A DNA stretch of 64,000 nt from Cloacimonetes bacterium UBA5614 (GTDB lineage Bacteria; Cloacimonadota; Cloacimonadia; Cloacimonadales; Cloacimonadaceae). The stretch lies in NCBI GenBank assembly GCA_002424605.1, contig DIKQ01000013.1, positions 62,001 through 126,000 of the forward strand. Reading direction: 5' to 3'. The stretch's first letter is position 1, and the number at the start of each line of letters is the position of its first letter. Shown here piece after piece: positions 60,547 through 64,000 of the stretch. The translations under genes were made by a program, and so were the position numbers. The notes under the pieces are model-generated. The model saw only the letters and a list, made by a program, of their open reading frames with translations. It made no database searches and was not told where the DNA came from.

Positions 60547-60792
60547 ATGAACAAGAAACTGGCTTCACTGGCGGTGCTGCTTTGCATCGTCTTCCTTCTG
60601 GGCGCTATCGTGCTTACCAAGCCCTATGTGAACCGTTTGCAGTGCGTTGGCTGCGGCGATTGCGTCAAAGTCTGCCCCACAAACTCCATCAGCATGGTCT
60701 GGGAAAAGGCAGTAATAGATATCCGGAGTTGCATAGACTGCGGACTTTGCACCAAGACCTGTAATTACAACGCCATCCGGAGAGCCAAATGA
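60547..60792 (+). CDS. Membrane-anchored 2x[4Fe-4S] ferredoxin
   Basis: 81 residues from ATG 60547, which follows AGAGGTACGAG; an ATG at 60523 overlapping the upstream stop is the alternative. One N-terminal membrane segment (LASLAVLLCIVFLLGAIVL, about 5-23) precedes two classic motifs: CVGCGDCVKVCPTNSI (about 34) and CIDCGLCTKTCNYNAI (about 61). The second lacks the Pro after the last Cys. The charge pattern (NKK before the membrane segment) again predicts the clusters outside the cytoplasm. It overlaps the next gene by 4 bases (ATGA). Confidence 0.82.
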   Translation: MNKKLASLAVLLCIVFLLGAIVLTKPYVNRLQCVGCGDCVKVCPTNSISMVWEKAVIDIRSCIDCGLCTKTCNYNAIRRAK

Positions 60793-61037
60793 GAAGGATT
60801 GCTCTTGTTTTACTGCTCGTTTTGCTGATGGCAGTCCTGCTTTCCTCCTGCAAAAAAATCACCAATCCCGAAATTACCATTGACCGCTCTGCCTGCAACG
60901 GCTGCGGAAGATGCACCCTTGTCTGCCCCGTGGATGCCATCGAGATTGACGGCAACGGCAAGGCAGTCATAGACCAGACCCTCTGCATACAGGATGGATT
61001 ATGCGTACGTGCCTGCCCCCAAAACGCCATCTATTAA
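60789..61037 (+). CDS. Ferredoxin-type lipoprotein with an Asp-ligand cluster motif
   Basis: 82 residues. A signal with lipobox LLSSC (Cys at residue 21) predicts a lipid-anchored protein in the periplasm or outer membrane. Two cluster motifs follow: CNGCGRCTLVCPVDAI (about 35) and CIQDGLCVRACPQNAI (about 66). In the second the normal second Cys is Asp, giving C-x2-D-x2-C-x3-C-P, as in Pyrococcus-type ferredoxins, where that Asp can coordinate a [4Fe-4S] cluster or leave a [3Fe-4S] one. The gene overlaps its neighbours on both sides, by 4 bases and by 37 bases. Confidence 0.82.
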   Translation: MRRIALVLLLVLLMAVLLSSCKKITNPEITIDRSACNGCGRCTLVCPVDAIEIDGNGKAVIDQTLCIQDGLCVRACPQNAIY

Positions 61038-62188
61038 TCGCCCTGCTGCTCTGGTCTGCCCTGCTTTCCGCCCAGGTCAGCGGTTGGACTGCGTCTTCGG
61101 TGTACCACTATCGCAACCTGAATGACACCCATCTCACCGGCTACGAGGTGAACAAGATATTTATAGCGGACTTGGGCGCTTTTTCCATCGGGCTTGATAA
61201 CCGCTTCAATTATTCAGACAGGATGCAGGATGAACGGCAACAGCGTCTTAACGACCGCCTGCAGCTCACATTGGACGGGGATTGGAGCAACCTCCGCGCC
61301 AGGGCGTATTGGCGGGAGGAGTTCTTTGACAGGAATTTCGGCTTTATCATCCCTGCTGGGCAATTCATGCCCTATTATGAAGACCATAACCGGATGGCAG
61401 GCGTCGCTGCTGCTTTCTCTCAGGAAAAAGTGTCCGCAGAGCTATCTGCCAGATACCGTTCCTATTCCTTTGAGCCGGTGTTTTCCTTCTCGGAAGACAT
61501 TGACGGGGAAGACCTGAAAGCAGAGGCAGAGGTCGCTTTGCATGTATTGAAGCCGGTTTCTTTCTTTGTGGCGGGTTCTGGCAAGTTCAGCGATGACACA
61601 CCTGATTATGATTACAGGACTGCCGGGCTGGGCTTACGGCTGGAACTGCCTCTGGACTATGCCAAGCATCTGCAGGCGCAGAGCAGGATTGACTGGAGGG
61701 ACAGCGATGTGCTGGCAGCCCAATCTTCCGAACGGCTTATCCCGGTAACCCACGACCTGCGTTACCAGCAGATGCTGACACCCAACCTTGCCGGCTTCGT
61801 CAGTTATGAAAACCGTTGCTTCTATGACCGCGAGGACAGCGAAATGCTGTTCAATTCTCACTTCCTGCGCGCTTCCTGCAAGTATTCCCTTGCCTATGAC
61901 CTGTCAAACGGCAGCTTTGTGGAACTGGGCGGCAAGCTTTCACCCCGTGGCAAGGTGGAGCACAAGTCCTCCGCCATCTTCACCAGGGGTGAGATGATGC
62001 TTCTGCAACGCTTTTACCTGGGTGCAGGCGTGAACCTTATGCCGGAACGCTTTGCCCGCTACAGCGCCGGAGTGCATTATCACCTCACTCCCCTGAACGA
62101 GCTTTTCCTCGACTACAGCTATACCGACGACCTGGAATTTGAGGACTTCAGCACCTACGCTTCCGCCGGAATGAGGGTGTTTTTCTGA
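61001..62188 (+). CDS. Outer-membrane beta-barrel protein of the ferredoxin operon
   Basis: 395 residues. Starts at ATG 61001, inside the upstream gene, with AGGATGGA 3 bases before it and a signal peptide (LLIALLLWSALLSAQVSG). The rest is a chain of amphipathic beta-strands with aromatic ends (GYEVNKIFIADLGAFSIGL, LRARAYWREEFF, AELSARYRSYSF, AGMRVFF at the C-terminus), as expected for a 14-18-strand barrel ending in Phe. I recognise no porin family. Embedded between exported ferredoxins and a CcdA-like membrane protein, it could be the outer-membrane part of an electron-transfer or redox-active secretion route. The next gene's ATG overlaps its stop by one base. Confidence 0.72.
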   Translation: MRTCLPPKRHLLIALLLWSALLSAQVSGWTASSVYHYRNLNDTHLTGYEVNKIFIADLGAFSIGLDNRFNYSDRMQDERQQRLNDRLQLTLDGDWSNLRARAYWREEFFDRNFGFIIPAGQFMPYYEDHNRMAGVAAAFSQEKVSAELSARYRSYSFEPVFSFSEDIDGEDLKAEAEVALHVLKPVSFFVAGSGKFSDDTPDYDYRTAGLGLRLELPLDYAKHLQAQSRIDWRDSDVLAAQSSERLIPVTHDLRYQQMLTPNLAGFVSYENRCFYDREDSEMLFNSHFLRASCKYSLAYDLSNGSFVELGGKLSPRGKVEHKSSAIFTRGEMMLLQRFYLGAGVNLMPERFARYSAGVHYHLTPLNELFLDYSYTDDLEFEDFSTYASAGMRVFF

Positions 62189-63165
62189 TGCTGAAGACAT
62201 TGATTGAGGGCTTTCTGCTCGGTATTTCCACCGGCACTGTCTGCCTGCTGACCTGCACCCCGATTTACCTGCCCTATCTTATTTCCGAGCAACGCAGCCT
62301 GAAAAACAGCTTTTATAAAGTGATGGAAATCAGCGCCGGACGCTTTATCGCCTATCTGGCTTTTGGAGCGGCGGCGGGATGGCTTGGCTCGCTGGTTCCC
62401 CAGCAGCAGAGGACTTTGTTTACTGGGATTTCCTATATCCTGCTGTCAATCTTCCTGATTGTCAACGCTTACCGCACTCACAGGGCTGAGAAGCAATGCA
62501 GGGTGCCGGGCTGGATGAAGCTGACCCACAGCGCTTTCCTGCTTGGAATCTTTACGGGTGTAAACTTTTGCCCTTCCTTCCTGATAGCGCTCACCAAGTC
62601 GGTGGATTTGGGCGGGGCTTTGGGCGGAACAATGCTTTTTATGGGATTCTTTGTGGGAACCTCGCTATATCTTTTACCTTTGGCTTTGAGCGGATTGCTG
62701 ACTTTCCTGAAGTCGGTGAAAAACATCGCCAGAATCGCCACTTTACTGATTGCCGTCTGGTTCATCTGGCAGGGAGCAGTCAATATCCACAAGGCGTGGC
62801 AGGATTCCAAAGCCATCATCATCAGTCCCCTGGAGGCAAGGTACACCGCTTTTGTGTTTACTTCACCGCAGGACAGCACCTATGCCAGGGCATTGTCAGA
62901 CAGCTTGGCGCTGATTTATCCCGAAGAGCCGAGAGTCATTGTCTATAGCGAGCTCAATCCCGAGCAGATGTACTTTGACCCTGATTACACGGTGCTCTAC
63001 ATCACTGCTTCGCTGTGGAAAGCTGAGTTTGCGCAGGATTTGGACAGGAACCACTATGTGGTGATTCCGTCCGGATTTCCCATCCCGCAAGCCATCAACT
63101 TCCTCAATACCTACAGCTTCAAAGTGGCTGAGGGCAAGGGATTCCACTGGCAATTCAAGGACTGA
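62188..63165 (+). CDS. CcdA/DsbD-like or TauE/SafE-like membrane protein with C-terminal soluble domain
   Basis: 325 residues. Residues 1-200 form six transmembrane segments in the DsbD-beta/CcdA-type pattern: LLGISTGTVCLLTCTPIYLPYLI (two Cys, about residues 19 and 23) and LLGIFTGVNFCPSFLIALTK (one Cys, about 129), each followed by Pro. In CcdA such Cys pairs carry electrons across the membrane as thiols. Here one half has a C-x3-C and the other a single Cys. Residues 205-325 are a soluble domain (VFTSPQDSTYARALSDSLALIYPEE; VIPSGFPIPQAINF). The start overlaps the barrel gene stop by one base. It probably supplies electrons or a thiol function to the exported FeS proteins; this is inference. 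Confidence 0.7.
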   Translation: MLKTLIEGFLLGISTGTVCLLTCTPIYLPYLISEQRSLKNSFYKVMEISAGRFIAYLAFGAAAGWLGSLVPQQQRTLFTGISYILLSIFLIVNAYRTHRAEKQCRVPGWMKLTHSAFLLGIFTGVNFCPSFLIALTKSVDLGGALGGTMLFMGFFVGTSLYLLPLALSGLLTFLKSVKNIARIATLLIAVWFIWQGAVNIHKAWQDSKAIIISPLEARYTAFVFTSPQDSTYARALSDSLALIYPEEPRVIVYSELNPEQMYFDPDYTVLYITASLWKAEFAQDLDRNHYVVIPSGFPIPQAINFLNTYSFKVAEGKGFHWQFKD

Positions 63166-63190
63166 GCAGAGCGAAATTTTATGCCCGGTT

Positions 63191-63376
63191 TTATTTCACC
63201 TTACAGGTTTTGATACCTAAAAGGGTGTAAAGAGGGCAATATCCCCAAAGACCTGTCAGCAAAGGAATGATGGCGACCAATCCCCAGCAGTTTTTATAAT
63301 ATATACCTGCGCCAATTATCACTGCGGCAATAATCAGCCGGATTACTCTATCTGTGATTCCCATATTGCGTTTCAT
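63191..63376 (-). CDS. DUF2892 (YgaP-like) small membrane protein
   Basis: 61 residues. Starts MKRNMGITDRVIRLIIAAVIIG, then a second hydrophobic helix and GYCPLYTLLGIKTCKV, the C-P-L-Y-x-x-L-G-I motif of DUF2892. Members are short two-helix inner-membrane proteins, some joined to rhodanese domains in sulfur metabolism. The gene is convergent with the CcdA-like gene, 25 bases away, so it is transcribed from a separate promoter above 63376. Confidence 0.85.
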   Translation of the reverse strand: MKRNMGITDRVIRLIIAAVIIGAGIYYKNCWGLVAIIPLLTGLWGYCPLYTLLGIKTCKVK

Positions 63377-63459
63377 CGTATGTCTCCTTTGTTATTGTAG
63401 TTTAGACTTTTACATAATATATCCTGCCGTTTGAAAGGCGCAACCTGATTCTTTGATTT

Positions 63460-63563
63460 CTGCTTGCTTACCTGTCGCGGAGATGTCCCGAAGCCTCCCG
63501 AAGAAAACCCGGTCATCTCCGCGGCATCTTCGGGACATCTCACTGAGGAAGAAGTAAGCAGGC
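63460..63563. repeat. Palindromic interspersed repeat, family A, copy 3
   Basis: TGTCGCGGAGATGTCCCGAAG and CCGCGGCATCTTCGGGACAT bracket a CCTCCCGAAGAAAACCCGGTC core; this copy ends with GAAGTAAGCAGGCA, inverted relative to TGCTTGCTTACC at its start. The core matches copy 2 closely and copy 1 in reverse. Confidence 0.85.
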
Positions 63564-63643
63564 AATTGGAACGGAATTTTCTTATTGACTGATTAAACCT
63601 TGTAATAGATAGGTGTAAAATAACAATAATACAGAGGTATGCA

Positions 63644-64000
63644 ATGAGACGGCTGACTTTTATCCTTACCCTGGCCCTGCTGCTGGCTGCCACGCTGGCA
63701 CCTGCCATGGCCTTTGACTCCGACTGGTTCCATTCAGGCATCATAATGACCTGCTTCAAGATGGAATCCGTGGGACGCTTTGACGGTAAAATCGAATTCA
63801 CCAGAAACGACGGAGTCGTGCAGACACACATGGCTTCCTTCAACGCACTGGCGAAAAAATATAATATAACAGACCTCCGGCAGGCGCATGAATATGTGAA
63901 AGTGCCCACCTGGAACGACGAGGGCAGATACCTGCAAAACATGTACAGAGTGGTGGTGGCAGACGATAAGGATATGGACGCGGCAGTCGCCGAACTGGCC
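63644..64000 (+). CDS. Secreted protease-like protein, N-terminal part (runs off window)
   Basis: 119 codons from ATG 63644 (AGAGGT site upstream) to the window end with no stop. The signal peptide is LTLALLLAATLAPAMA (about residues 8-23), followed by a region resembling the propeptide of S8 subtilisin-like proteases in this type of bacterium (GVVQTHMASFNALAKKYNI; LQNMYRVVVADDKDMDAAVAELA). The catalytic domain would lie beyond the window, so the family is an inference from the propeptide pattern. A C-terminal sorting domain, as on the M6 protease, would be expected. Confidence 0.65.
   Translation, partial: MRRLTFILTLALLLAATLAPAMAFDSDWFHSGIIMTCFKMESVGRFDGKIEFTRNDGVVQTHMASFNALAKKYNITDLRQAHEYVKVPTWNDEGRYLQNMYRVVVADDKDMDAAVAELA

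Overview
The window looks like part of a Gram-negative, anaerobic, fermentative bacterium. Outer-membrane beta-barrels, a TolC-type exporter, Wzz/O-antigen genes and lipoproteins show a diderm envelope. The M6 peptidase and the DOMON protein carry C-terminal sorting domains typical of the Fibrobacteres-Chlorobi-Bacteroidetes group. The [FeFe]-hydrogenase, the many ferredoxins and the purine/pyrimidine-type catabolic cluster point to anaerobic fermentation. My best guess is Candidatus Cloacimonadota or a close relative. This is inferred from gene content, since no rRNA is present.

Layout. 0-5 kb: the end of serS, then a polysaccharide unit with two Wzz-type co-polymerases around an O-antigen ligase/polymerase-like protein. 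4.7-14.4 kb (minus): a phosphotransferase-fold kinase, a SWIM/SNF2 helicase, a secreted M6 protease, and an envelope operon (small secreted protein, DUF5777-like barrel, DOMON protein). 14.7-24.8 kb: S41 peptidase, ChaN-like protein, TrmJ, AlkD-like protein, an operon of glutathione peroxidase, lipocalin, DAK-DegV fusion and DUF1295 protein, then RNase HIII. 24.8-25.3 kb: a GIY-YIG gene framed by two nested pairs of inverted repeats. 25.3-27.1 kb: a lone [FeFe]-hydrogenase. 27.1-33.8 kb: an A+T-rich accessory island with repeat clusters at both ends, holding a small HTH/membrane pair, a three-gene methyltransferase, AIPR and TdeIII-type endonuclease operon, an orphan gene and the tail of a decayed duplicate.

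34-44.4 kb: TolC and HlyD-type genes followed by a GldA/F/G-like ABC system with a DUF4340 protein, then a GNAT acetyltransferase, an iron-type alcohol dehydrogenase and a second GNAT-like protein. 44.7-59.8 kb: a two-armed base-catabolism cluster. The minus arm runs ssnA, ygeY, a threonine-synthase-like PLP enzyme, a dihydroorotase/hydantoinase-type amidohydrolase, a molybdenum hydroxylase large subunit and its 2Fe-2S subunit. A repeat-framed GxxExxY nuclease gene sits between the last two. The plus arm encodes a fused FeS/FAD hydroxylase subunit, a second molybdopterin subunit and a single-chain dihydropyrimidine-dehydrogenase-like flavoprotein. Together they suggest anaerobic oxidation, ring opening and deamination of purine- or pyrimidine-like heterocycles, with electrons passed through FeS/flavin carriers.

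60-63.2 kb: five tightly packed genes encode three consecutive ferredoxin-type proteins that all carry export or membrane anchors, an outer-membrane barrel and a CcdA/TauE-like membrane protein. I consider this the best candidate for an undescribed system. A DUF2892 protein and the start of a secreted serine-protease-like gene close the window. At least five families of palindromic or framing repeats are scattered through it.
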